In this document: one piece after another, positions 14,930 to 22,407 of the stretch
Layout of the letters: every line of letters begins with the position of its first letter
How positions within the stretch are numbered: the stretch's first letter is position 1
Source: DASUSH01 sp036375215
Lineage (GTDB): Bacteria > Actinomycetota > Thermoleophilia > Solirubrobacterales > 70-9
DNA: 45,833 nt
Direction: 5' to 3'
Assembly (NCBI GenBank): GCA_036375215.1
Contig: DASUSH010000016.1
Coordinates: 1-45,833 of the forward strand
The notes under the pieces: model-generated
The model's database searches: none
The model's input: only the letters and a program-made list of their open reading frames with translations
What the model was told of the DNA's origin: nothing
Translations under genes and position numbers: made by a program

Positions 14930-16051
14930 GTGGGAAGGACCGTCGTCGTCTCCGATCTTCACCTGGCCAGCACCGGGGAGAACGACCTCGCTCGGGTGCC
15001 CGTGTTCCAGGACCGGCTGCTCGCCGAGGTCGAGGGCGCCGAGCGGGTGGTGCTGCTCGGCGACATCGTCGAGCTGCGCGACCGGCCGATCGGCGACGCG
15101 CTCGCGGTGGCGGCACCGTTCTTCGACGCCCTCGGGGAGGCCGCGGCCGGCGCCGAGGTCGTGTTCGTCCCCGGCAACCACGACCACCACCTCTTCTCGA
15201 GCTGGCGGGAGTCGGAGCGGCTCCGCGCCGGGTCCGGGCCGATGGAGCTGGAGCAGATCGCGAAGGTGACCTCAGGGCCGATCCGGGTGCTCGCGGAGCG
15301 CCTCCCGGACTCCGAGGTCCTGCTCGCCTATCCCGGCATCTGGCTCGCCGAGGGCGTCTACGCCACCCACGGCCATTACCTCGACGTGCACCTCACCGTC
15401 CCCACCTTCGAGCGCCTCGGCGTCGGCGCGGTCGAGCGCGTGATCGGCGGCCTGCCCGCGCACGACCGCACGCCCGACGACTACGAGCGCGTCCTCGCGC
15501 CGCTCTACGCCTTCCTCTTCTCGCTGGCCCAGTCGGGCGGCTCCGCGTCCTCCGGCCCGGGGCCCTCGGCGCGCGTCTGGGCCGCGCTCGCCGGCGGTCA
15601 GTCGGGGTTCGAGAGGGTGAAGGGCATGCTGCTCGGATCGGTCGCCCTGCCGGGGGCGATCGCGGTCGCCAACCGGCTCGGCATCGGCCGCTTCAACCCC
15701 GATCTCTCGCTCGCCGAGATCAGCCGGGCCACCCTGGCGGCGATGATCGAGGCGGTGGAACGGCTCGAGATCGAGGCCGACACCGTGATCTTCGGCCACA
15801 CCCACCGCCGCGGGCCGCAGCCCGGCGAGGCAGGCTGGAAGACGAAGAGCGGGACGAAGGTCGTCAACACCGGCAGCTGGGTCTACTCCCCGGGCCTACT
15901 CCGCTCCACCTCGGCCGAGAGCCCCTACTGGCCCGGCACGATCGCCGTTCTCGACGGCGCCGAGGTCGAGCTCCGCTTCCTGCTCGACGACGCGCCGCAC
16001 GCCCAGCTCCGCCACGGCCTCGAGGACGCGGCGAAGCTCACCGCGGGCTAG
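14930..16051 (+). CDS. Metallophosphoesterase (calcineurin-like phosphohydrolase)
   Basis: A 373-residue hydrolase starting at GTG 14930, divergent from the ALDH-GMC gene. The five metal-binding blocks are in order: SDLHL (residues 8-12), GD in LLGDIVEL (44-45), GNHDHH (82-87), HGHY in the middle, and GHTH (289-292). This is the complete dinuclear-metal site of calcineurin-like phosphoesterases, so it should be active. The large insert between the fourth and fifth blocks (about residues 165-265) makes it longer than the usual UDP-diacylglucosamine hydrolase or YfcE type; the substrate is unclear. No membrane segment or signal peptide is obvious. The start has almost no upstream ribosome site, which fits leaderless translation. 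Confidence 0.85.
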   Translation: MGRTVVVSDLHLASTGENDLARVPVFQDRLLAEVEGAERVVLLGDIVELRDRPIGDALAVAAPFFDALGEAAAGAEVVFVPGNHDHHLFSSWRESERLRAGSGPMELEQIAKVTSGPIRVLAERLPDSEVLLAYPGIWLAEGVYATHGHYLDVHLTVPTFERLGVGAVERVIGGLPAHDRTPDDYERVLAPLYAFLFSLAQSGGSASSGPGPSARVWAALAGGQSGFERVKGMLLGSVALPGAIAVANRLGIGRFNPDLSLAEISRATLAAMIEAVERLEIEADTVIFGHTHRRGPQPGEAGWKTKSGTKVVNTGSWVYSPGLLRSTSAESPYWPGTIAVLDGAEVELRFLLDDAPHAQLRHGLEDAAKLTAG

Positions 16052-16059
16052 ACGCGTGG

Positions 16060-16539
16060 TCAGTGCGCGGTCCGCTCGCCCGTGAGGAGCGCGAGGGCGT
16101 GCGGCAGGGCCGGCGCGATCGCCTCCCCCGCCTCGGCGATCGCCTTCGGGTTGCCCGGCAGGTTGACGATCAGCGTGCGACCGCGGGTCCCGGCGACGGC
16201 GCGGGAGAGCATCCAGTGGCGGGTGTGCTCGCGCGAGGAGAGCCGGATCGCCTCGGCGATCCCCGGCGCCTCGCGCTCGATCACGTCGCGGGTCGCCTCG
16301 GGGGTGACGTCGTTCGGCGTCAGGCCGGTGCCGCCGGTCGTGAGGACGAGGTCGGCGCCGCCCTCGTCGCACCAGCGCCGCAGGTGGCTGGCGATCAGCG
16401 TGCGCTCGTCGGGAATGACCTCGCGGGCGGCGACCTCGAGGCCGATCTTCTCGGCGAGCGCGGCGAGCGCGTCGCCGCTCTCGTCGTCGCCCTCCCCCGC
16501 TGCGCGGGAGGTGGAGATCGTGATCACGGCCGCCCGCAT
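16060..16539 (-). CDS. mog: MogA/MoaB family molybdopterin adenylyltransferase
   Basis: A 159-residue cytoplasmic enzyme of molybdenum cofactor synthesis, which adenylates molybdopterin before MoeA inserts molybdate. The family signature TTGGTGLTPNDVTPEAT is present in the middle and LPGNPKAI near the C-terminus, and the length is that of single-domain MogA/MoaB proteins. I chose the ATG at 16539 (MRAAVITIS) because it overlaps the moaC stop as TGATG; an ATG 6 codons upstream is the alternative. It is the last gene of the moeA-moaX-moaC-mog operon. Sequence alone does not separate MogA from MoaB; both occur in actinobacteria. Confidence 0.9.
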   Translation of the reverse strand: MRAAVITISTSRAAGEGDDESGDALAALAEKIGLEVAAREVIPDERTLIASHLRRWCDEGGADLVLTTGGTGLTPNDVTPEATRDVIEREAPGIAEAIRLSSREHTRHWMLSRAVAGTRGRTLIVNLPGNPKAIAEAGEAIAPALPHALALLTGERTAH

Positions 16540-17030
16540 CAGCTCTCGCGACTCCACTCGCCGCTGCGCCCGCCCGACTTGGAGAGCAGCCTCACCGTGG
16601 CGATCTCGACGCCGCGCTCCAGCCCCTTGACCATGTCGTAGACGGTGAGCGCCGCGATCGAGGCCGCCGCCATCGCCTCGATCTCGACGCCGGTCCTCCC
16701 CACCGTCCGGGCCTCGGCCTCGAGCACGACCTCGCCGGCGCCCGCGTCGATCCGGCCGCGCACGTCCACCTTGGTGAGCGGGATCGGGTGCGCGAGCGGG
16801 ACCAGCTCCGCCGCCCGCTTCGCGGCCTGGATCCCCGCGAGGCGCGCCGTCCCGATCACGTCCCCCTTCGGCGCATCGCCGCGCGCTACCGCGGCGGCCG
16901 TGTCCGGCGCCATGCGCAGCCGCGCCTCGGCGAGCGCGCGCCGCTCCGTCTCGGGCTTCTCGCCCACGTCGACCATGCGCGCCTCGCCCTCGGCGCCGAG
17001 ATGCGTGAGATCTGAGTCCGGACCACTCAA
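16539..17030 (-). CDS. moaC: Cyclic pyranopterin monophosphate synthase MoaC
   Basis: A 163-residue enzyme converting the MoaA product (3',8-cyclo-GTP) to cyclic pyranopterin monophosphate. The conserved N-terminus LTHLGAEGEARMVDV is only included if translation starts at the TTG (17030-17028), which overlaps the moaX stop as TTGA; the ATG at 16978 would delete it. Conserved catalytic regions are AGIQAAKR, LVPLAHPIPL (active-site His) and VYDMVKG (Asp and Lys). The length is normal for MoaC (E. coli 161). The start region lies directly at a copy of the GGGGTCTGACCCC repeat, so the repeat may have shaped this junction. Cytoplasmic, homohexamer in the family. Confidence 0.92.
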   Translation of the reverse strand: MSGPDSDLTHLGAEGEARMVDVGEKPETERRALAEARLRMAPDTAAAVARGDAPKGDVIGTARLAGIQAAKRAAELVPLAHPIPLTKVDVRGRIDAGAGEVVLEAEARTVGRTGVEIEAMAAASIAALTVYDMVKGLERGVEIATVRLLSKSGGRSGEWSRES

Positions 17031-17043
17031 GGGGTCTGACCCC
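17026..17043. repeat. GGGGTCTGACCCC palindromic repeat, copy 1
   Basis: CTCAAGGGGTCTGACCCC (17026-17043), in which GGGGTC and GACCCC pair perfectly around one T. It supplies the last codons and stop of the moaX gene and the probable TTG start of moaC. An identical 18-base copy lies 14 bases further on. Confidence 0.8.
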
Positions 17044-17710
17044 CTGCGTCCGCGGCGCTCAAGGGGTCTGACCCCTCCGCCCAGCGCTCGGCCGTGCCCT
17101 CGACCTCCTTCTTCCAGATCGGCGCCTCGGCCTTGATCCGGTCGATCGCCTCGCGGGCGCCCGCGAAGGCCTCGCCGCGGTGGGCGGCCGAGACGGCGAT
17201 CGCGACGCTCGCCTCGCCGAGCGGGACGGCGCCGATCCGGTGCTCGGCGGCAGCCGCCTCGAGCCCGTGGCGCTCGACGCACTCGCGCAGGATCGCGGCG
17301 ATCCGCTCCTCGGCCATCTCGCGGTAGGCCTCGTAGTCGAGGCGGTCGACGTCGCGGGTCGTGCCCTGGAAGCTCACGATCGCGCCGGCGCCAGGGCGGC
17401 CGACCGCCTCGGTGAGCGCGGCGACCGAGAGCGGCCCCTCGGCGACGCGAGCGTGCACCTCGGCCCCGCCGCTCACAGGTGGGATCAGCGCGAGCTCGTC
17501 CCCGGCGGCGAGCGGGGTCGCCTCGGTCGCGTAGTCGCGGTTCACCGCCATCCGCACGGGCAGCCTGCCGACGACGTCGCCGAGGCCCGGCAGGGCGCCG
17601 ACGGCGGCGATCGCCTCGGCCACCGTCGCGTCGTCGTCGAGCTCGAGCGCGACTTCGTCGCGGCCGGCGCGCTCGCGCAGGATCGCGAACAGACGCACAC
17701 GCACGGTCAT
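17027..17710 (-). CDS. moaX: MoaX: MoaD-MoaE fusion, molybdopterin synthase
   Basis: A 227-residue fusion of the two molybdopterin synthase subunits. Residues 1-82 are the small, ubiquitin-like MoaD, ending in PPVSGG with the Gly81-Gly82 pair that must be freed and thiocarboxylated. Residues 83-227 are MoaE, with AHRGEAF and the WKKE active-site lysines near residues 203-206. Mycobacterium tuberculosis MoaX has the same architecture and is reported to be cleaved after Gly82; the same position here supports equivalent processing. The final 16 residues or so (GSDPLSAADAGGQTP) are encoded partly by two GGGGTCTGACCCC repeats and look like an acquired tail. It lies 10 bases after moeA. Confidence 0.93.
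   Translation of the reverse strand: MTVRVRLFAILRERAGRDEVALELDDDATVAEAIAAVGALPGLGDVVGRLPVRMAVNRDYATEATPLAAGDELALIPPVSGGAEVHARVAEGPLSVAALTEAVGRPGAGAIVSFQGTTRDVDRLDYEAYREMAEERIAAILRECVERHGLEAAAAEHRIGAVPLGEASVAIAVSAAHRGEAFAGAREAIDRIKAEAPIWKKEVEGTAERWAEGSDPLSAADAGGQTP
17058..17075. repeat. GGGGTCTGACCCC palindromic repeat, copy 2
   Basis: Identical to copy 1 over 18 bases (CTCAA plus palindrome). It lies inside the C-terminal coding part of moaX, where it encodes Ser-Asp-Pro-Leu on the minus strand. The two copies together add a tail after the conserved end of the MoaE domain. Confidence 0.8.
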
Positions 17711-17720
17711 GCGCCGGATG

Positions 17721-18944
17721 CTACGTGCCCGCGGGCAGGAGCTCGATCTCGACCCGCTCCCCCGCCGCGACGTCGCCCGCGCCGGCGGGCAGGTAGGCGA
17801 GCGCGTCGGCGCCGAGCATCGAGGTGAGGACGTGCGAGCCCTGGTCCTTGGTCGGCGTGGCGCGCCAGCCCTCGTCGGCGAGCTCGAGCCGGACCCGGAT
17901 CGCGTGCGCGCGGCCGGGGCGCTTGGCGTAGGGCTCGGTGAGGGTGGCGGTGGCGCGCTCGCGGGCGTCGGGCGCGCCGAGCATGCGCCGGATCGCCGGG
18001 CGCGCGAAGAGCAGGAAGGTGACGATCGCCGAGACCGGGTTGCCGGGCAGCCCGAAGACCAGGGTGTCCGCGCCGACGCCGAAATAGGTCGGCTTGCCCG
18101 GGCGCAGCGAGACGCCCCAGAAGACCTGCTCGACGCCGAGCTCGGCGAAGGCCGGGCGGACGTGGTCGTGGGCGCCGACCGAGACCCCGCCGGAGACGAT
18201 CACCACGTCGGAGGCGAGCGCTGCCGCGATCGCTTCGTGGGTGGCCGCGGCGGTGTCGCGGACCCGGGCGGCGCCCGCCACGTCGGCGCCGGCGGCGATC
18301 GCGAGCGGCGGCAGCGTGTGCATGTTCGAGTTGCGGACCGCGCCGGGGAAGAGCGGCTCATCGGGGCCGACCAGCTCGTCGCCGGTGGCGAGCACGCTGA
18401 CGCGGGGCCGGCGCGCGCAGCGCAGCGCGGCGCGGCCGACCGAGACCGCGACGCCGAGCTCCGCGGCCCCCAGCGTCACCCCCGGCTCGAGCAGCCGGTC
18501 GCCGGGACTCACGTCCTCGCCGGCGCGGCGGATGTTGAGGCCCTCGGCGGGCGCGGCCAGGATCTCGACGGCACCGTCCGCCGGGCGGGTGTCCTCGACG
18601 CGGACCACCGCGTCGGCGCCGGCCGGCACCATCGCCCCGGTCGAGATCGCGATCGCCTCGCCGCCCGCGAGCTCGCCGTCGGCCGGGTGCCCCGCCCGCG
18701 ACTCGCCGGCGATCCGCAGGCTCACAGGCGACTGCTCCGAGGCGGCGGCGGCGTCGGCTGCCCGCACGGCGTAGCCGTCCATCGCCGAGTTGTCGAAGCC
18801 GGGGACCGCCTCCTCGCCGGCGTCGACCGCCTCCGCGAGGACGCGCCCGCGCGCGTCGCCGATCGCGACCTCCTCCGCCGGCATCGCCGGCGTCCGCTCC
18901 AGGACCATCTCCCGGGCCTGCTCGATGTCTGTCAGGGCTGGCAA
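17721..18944 (-). CDS. moeA: Molybdopterin molybdotransferase MoeA
   Basis: A 407-residue cytoplasmic enzyme inserting molybdate into adenylated molybdopterin. Signature segments are in the normal order: PGFDNSAMDGYAV near residue 50, AISTGAMVPAGADAVV near 100, SVLATGDEL near 190, VIVSGGVSVG near 250 and VFGLPGNPVSA near 300, followed by the C-terminal domain IV. The length is typical of full-length MoeA. It is the first gene of the moeA-moaX-moaC-mog operon on the minus strand and is divergent from mobA across only 32 bases, so the two promoters must overlap. The start at the ATG 18944 leaves a normal N-terminus. Confidence 0.95.
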   Translation of the reverse strand: MPALTDIEQAREMVLERTPAMPAEEVAIGDARGRVLAEAVDAGEEAVPGFDNSAMDGYAVRAADAAAASEQSPVSLRIAGESRAGHPADGELAGGEAIAISTGAMVPAGADAVVRVEDTRPADGAVEILAAPAEGLNIRRAGEDVSPGDRLLEPGVTLGAAELGVAVSVGRAALRCARRPRVSVLATGDELVGPDEPLFPGAVRNSNMHTLPPLAIAAGADVAGAARVRDTAAATHEAIAAALASDVVIVSGGVSVGAHDHVRPAFAELGVEQVFWGVSLRPGKPTYFGVGADTLVFGLPGNPVSAIVTFLLFARPAIRRMLGAPDARERATATLTEPYAKRPGRAHAIRVRLELADEGWRATPTKDQGSHVLTSMLGADALAYLPAGAGDVAAGERVEIELLPAGT

Positions 18945-18976
18945 CGTGCGGCTCTCGAGGGCGGCGAGCGTAGATC

Positions 18977-19576
18977 ATGCAGGGCATGAGCGAACGCGTG
19001 ATCGGAGCGGTGCTCGCCGGGGGCGCCTCGCGGCGCATGGGCGAGCCGAAGGCGCTGGTCGAGCTCGCCGGCAGGCCGCTGATCGCGCACGCGGTCGACG
19101 CGGTCGCCGACGCCGGCCTCGACCCGGTCGTCGTCGCCAAGCCCGACTCGCCGGTCCCCGACCTGGGCGTGCCCGTGCTCGACGAGCCCCAGGAGCCGCG
19201 CCACCCGCTCTGCGGGATCGTCGCCGCCCTCCGCTACGCGGAGACCAGGCCGGTCGTCGTCATCGGCTGCGACATGCCGCTCGTCCCCCCCGCCCTGCTC
19301 GGCACGCTGGGCCGGCTCGCCGACCCGGTCGCGGTCGCCAACATCGACGGCGAGATCGAGCCCCTGCTGGCCCGTTACGAGCCCGCCGTCGAGCCGGCGC
19401 TGATGGCCTCGCTGCGCGCCGGTACCGCGCTGCGCGAGGCGATCGCCGCGCTTCACCCGCGCCTGATCAACGAGCGCGACCTCTCGGCCTACGGCGACCC
19501 GCACCGGATCGCCCTGAACGTCAACTCGCCCGAGGACCTCGAGCTCGCGCGCTCGCTGTTCAGCTCGCCGGGGTGA
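18977..19576 (+). CDS. mobA: Molybdenum cofactor guanylyltransferase MobA
   Basis: A 199-residue nucleotidyltransferase attaching GMP to Mo-MPT, making the bis-MGD form used by DMSO-reductase-type enzymes such as the two encoded downstream. The nucleotide-binding motif LAGGASRRMGEPKALVEL is at residues 13-30 and the metal-binding GCDMPLV near residue 100; RPL at the start of the second half is usual for this family. An ATG three codons downstream (18986) is an equally good start. It is divergent from moeA, and its 3' end overlaps the convergent Mo oxidoreductase gene by 17 bases. The separate cytidylyltransferase gene at 25763 serves the other branch. Confidence 0.92.
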   Translation: MQGMSERVIGAVLAGGASRRMGEPKALVELAGRPLIAHAVDAVADAGLDPVVVAKPDSPVPDLGVPVLDEPQEPRHPLCGIVAALRYAETRPVVVIGCDMPLVPPALLGTLGRLADPVAVANIDGEIEPLLARYEPAVEPALMASLRAGTALREAIAALHPRLINERDLSAYGDPHRIALNVNSPEDLELARSLFSSPG

Positions 19577-21788
19577 CCGTGACCCGGGCGTTGTAGTCCG
19601 GGATCCCCGCCTGCGGCGAGCGCTTCGTGTCGCCGATCAGGACGTTGCCTTCGGGCCAGTGGACCTGGACGTTTCCGGGGGCGAGCGGCGCGACCAGCGC
19701 GCGGCCGCGCATCTCCCCGACGCCGGAGCGCACCAGGACCTCGTCGCCGTCGGCGATCCCGAGCCGGCCCGCGTCCTCGGCGCTGATCAGGACCGCCTCG
19801 CGGACCGCGCCGGTGATCGAGTCGCGGCTCTCCTGGACCATGCCGTTGAACTGCTTGCCGCGGCGGGTGGAGAGCGCGAGGCGGCCGTCCTCGGCAACGG
19901 GCTCCGGCATCGGCACCGGCGAGAACCGGGCCTTGCCGTCGTCGGTGTCGAAGCGCTCGCCCGGCGGCAGGTTCGGGCCGCCGAACTGGAACGAGTCGCC
20001 CGGCGCGGTGAGCTCCTCGATCCCGCGGTACTGCGGGATGACGTCCGCGATCTCCGCGCGGATCGCGGGCGTGCCGCCGAACCTGACCCGCTCGGCGAGC
20101 TCGGGCCGCGCCCGCGCCGCGAGGTCGCCGAGGACCTCCCACTCCGGCCTCGCCTCCTCGATCCGCGGCCCGGGGATCTCCGGGCTGTAGATCACGCGGC
20201 GCTCGGTGCTCGTCTCGGTGACCCCGCCCGGGACCTCGTAGCGGGTCGTCGCCGGCAGCAGCAGGACCTCATCGCGCGGCTCGATGAACATCTGCTCGGA
20301 GAGGACGATGTCCATGTGGATCCGCAGCGGGATCCGCGCGAGCGCCGCGCGCACCTGCCGGGGCTCGGGCATGACGCGGGTGAAGTCGCCGCCCGCTGCG
20401 AAGAGCAGGTCGAGCTCGCCGCGGCCGGCGGCGTCGAGCATCTCCGGCGCGGTCTTCCCGGGCTCCGCCGGCACCTCGAAGCCCCACCTGCGCCCGAGGT
20501 CCGCGGCGTTCTCCTCGTTCACCGGCTCGCCGCCGGGGAAGGAGGTCGAGTAGCAGCCCATCTCGGCGCCGCCCTGGACGCCGGAGTGGCCGCGGATCGG
20601 CATCAGCCCGCAGCCCTCGCGGCCGACGAACCCGCGGGCGAGCCCGAGGTTCACGATCGCGCGCACGTTGTCCTCGCCGCGGTCGTGCTGGGTCACCCCC
20701 ATGCTCCAGACGAGCACCCCGCGCCCGGCCTCGCCCAGCATGCTGGCGAGCTCCTCCATCTCGGCGCGGGGCGTGCCCGCGATCCGCTCGCAGAGCTCCC
20801 AGTCGGTCGCCCGCAGCTCCTCCGCGAGCGCGTCGAACCCGGTCGTCCGCTCCGCGATGAAGCGCCGGTCGACGAGGTCGCGCTCGATCATCGCCTTGAG
20901 GACGCCGGAGAGGAAGCCGATGTCGCCGCCGACGTTGATCCCGAACCAGCGGTCGGTGAGCTTCGTGCCGAAGATCGCGCTCTCCGGGGTCGACGGGATC
21001 CAGTAGCGCTCCATGCCGGGCTCGCGGTACGGGTTGACCGAGACGACCTTCGTCCCCGCCTTCTTCGCCAGGTGGAGGTACTTGGCCGTGACCGGCTGGT
21101 TGTTGGCGACATTGGAGCCGATGAAGACGATCAGGTCGGTGCCGATCCAGTCCGTGTAGGAGCAGGTCGTGGCGCCGACGCCGATCGCCTCCTTGAGGCC
21201 GAAGGTGCTCGGCGAGTGACAGACGCGGGCGGCGTTGTCGATCGAGTTCGTGCCGAGCGCCCGGACGGCCTTCTGGGCCGCGTAGTAGGTCTCGTTGACG
21301 GTGCCGCGGCTGGTCAGGTAGAAGGCGAGCCGGCCGGGATCGGACTCGCGGATCCGGCCCGCCGCGAGCTCGAGCGCCTCCTCCCAGGTGATCCGGGTGA
21401 AGCCCGGCTCGCCGCGGCGGCGGCGCATCGGGAACGGCAGGCGGCCGAGCGCGCGCAGGTCCTCGCCGCGCATGCCCTCCAGCGCGGGGACGTCGGCGAG
21501 CGGCGCCGGGTCGAGCGCCGGCATCGTGTTCAGCCGCAGCAGGCGGAGGCGGACGTTGCAGAGGTGGACGCCGTCGATCGTCCAGTCGCGCAGGCCGGTC
21601 GTGCCGAGCGCGCAGCCGTCGCAGACGCCTTCGCTGAGGATCCGCCACGCGTAGCCGGCCTGGTCGCGGTTCTCGCGCATCGCGCGGAAGACCTCGCCGA
21701 AGTTGTTCGGACGCTGCTCGCCGATCCCGAACGGCTTCCAGCTCGCCCAGTTGGAGGGCGTCGGCCTGCGCTTCGGCTTGCGGAGCAT
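19560..21788 (-). CDS. FdhF/YdeP family molybdopterin oxidoreductase
   Basis: A 742-residue DMSO-reductase-superfamily enzyme resembling the YdeP/formate dehydrogenase alpha-like group. It starts at the ATG 21788 (MLRKPKRRPT). The N-terminus has only three cysteines (CDGCA plus a later HLCNV) rather than a full four-Cys 4Fe-4S motif. The presumed molybdenum ligand is Cys190 in NAARVCHSPS. The rest carries the bis-MGD domains and the C-terminal MopterinBD domain (about residues 625-742). YdeP homologues are annotated as formate dehydrogenase-like, but the substrate and electron acceptor are unknown. No Tat signal is visible, so it is probably cytoplasmic. It is divergent from the coxS-like gene and convergent with mobA. 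Confidence 0.9.
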   Translation of the reverse strand: MLRKPKRRPTPSNWASWKPFGIGEQRPNNFGEVFRAMRENRDQAGYAWRILSEGVCDGCALGTTGLRDWTIDGVHLCNVRLRLLRLNTMPALDPAPLADVPALEGMRGEDLRALGRLPFPMRRRRGEPGFTRITWEEALELAAGRIRESDPGRLAFYLTSRGTVNETYYAAQKAVRALGTNSIDNAARVCHSPSTFGLKEAIGVGATTCSYTDWIGTDLIVFIGSNVANNQPVTAKYLHLAKKAGTKVVSVNPYREPGMERYWIPSTPESAIFGTKLTDRWFGINVGGDIGFLSGVLKAMIERDLVDRRFIAERTTGFDALAEELRATDWELCERIAGTPRAEMEELASMLGEAGRGVLVWSMGVTQHDRGEDNVRAIVNLGLARGFVGREGCGLMPIRGHSGVQGGAEMGCYSTSFPGGEPVNEENAADLGRRWGFEVPAEPGKTAPEMLDAAGRGELDLLFAAGGDFTRVMPEPRQVRAALARIPLRIHMDIVLSEQMFIEPRDEVLLLPATTRYEVPGGVTETSTERRVIYSPEIPGPRIEEARPEWEVLGDLAARARPELAERVRFGGTPAIRAEIADVIPQYRGIEELTAPGDSFQFGGPNLPPGERFDTDDGKARFSPVPMPEPVAEDGRLALSTRRGKQFNGMVQESRDSITGAVREAVLISAEDAGRLGIADGDEVLVRSGVGEMRGRALVAPLAPGNVQVHWPEGNVLIGDTKRSPQAGIPDYNARVTVTPAS

Positions 21789-21825
21789 CGAACCGAGGGT
21801 ATTCGCCGATCCCCGCCGGAAACGG

Positions 21826-21854
21826 TTGCGAGGGCATGCGGCGGGTGATAGGAC
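21826..21854 (+). promoter_or_regulatory. Possible promoter for the CO-dehydrogenase-like operon
   Basis: TTGCGA (21826-21831) and TAGGAC (21849-21854) are separated by 17 bases and lie 35 bases before the small-subunit ATG at 21889, which has a strong purine-rich ribosome site (AAAGGGAGAGG). The match to the consensus is moderate, so the call is tentative. Confidence 0.3.
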
Positions 21855-21888
21855 TGGGCGCGGGGAGCGGACGACAAAGGGAGAGGTC

Positions 21889-22406
<518 letters not shown>

Positions 22407-22407
<1 letters not shown>

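Noticed and set aside
14843..15190. A 116-codon N-terminal extension of the ALDH-GMC gene
   Set aside because: It overlaps the start of the divergent metallophosphoesterase gene, has no homologous features, and the ATG at 14842 gives a normal ALDH N-terminus.
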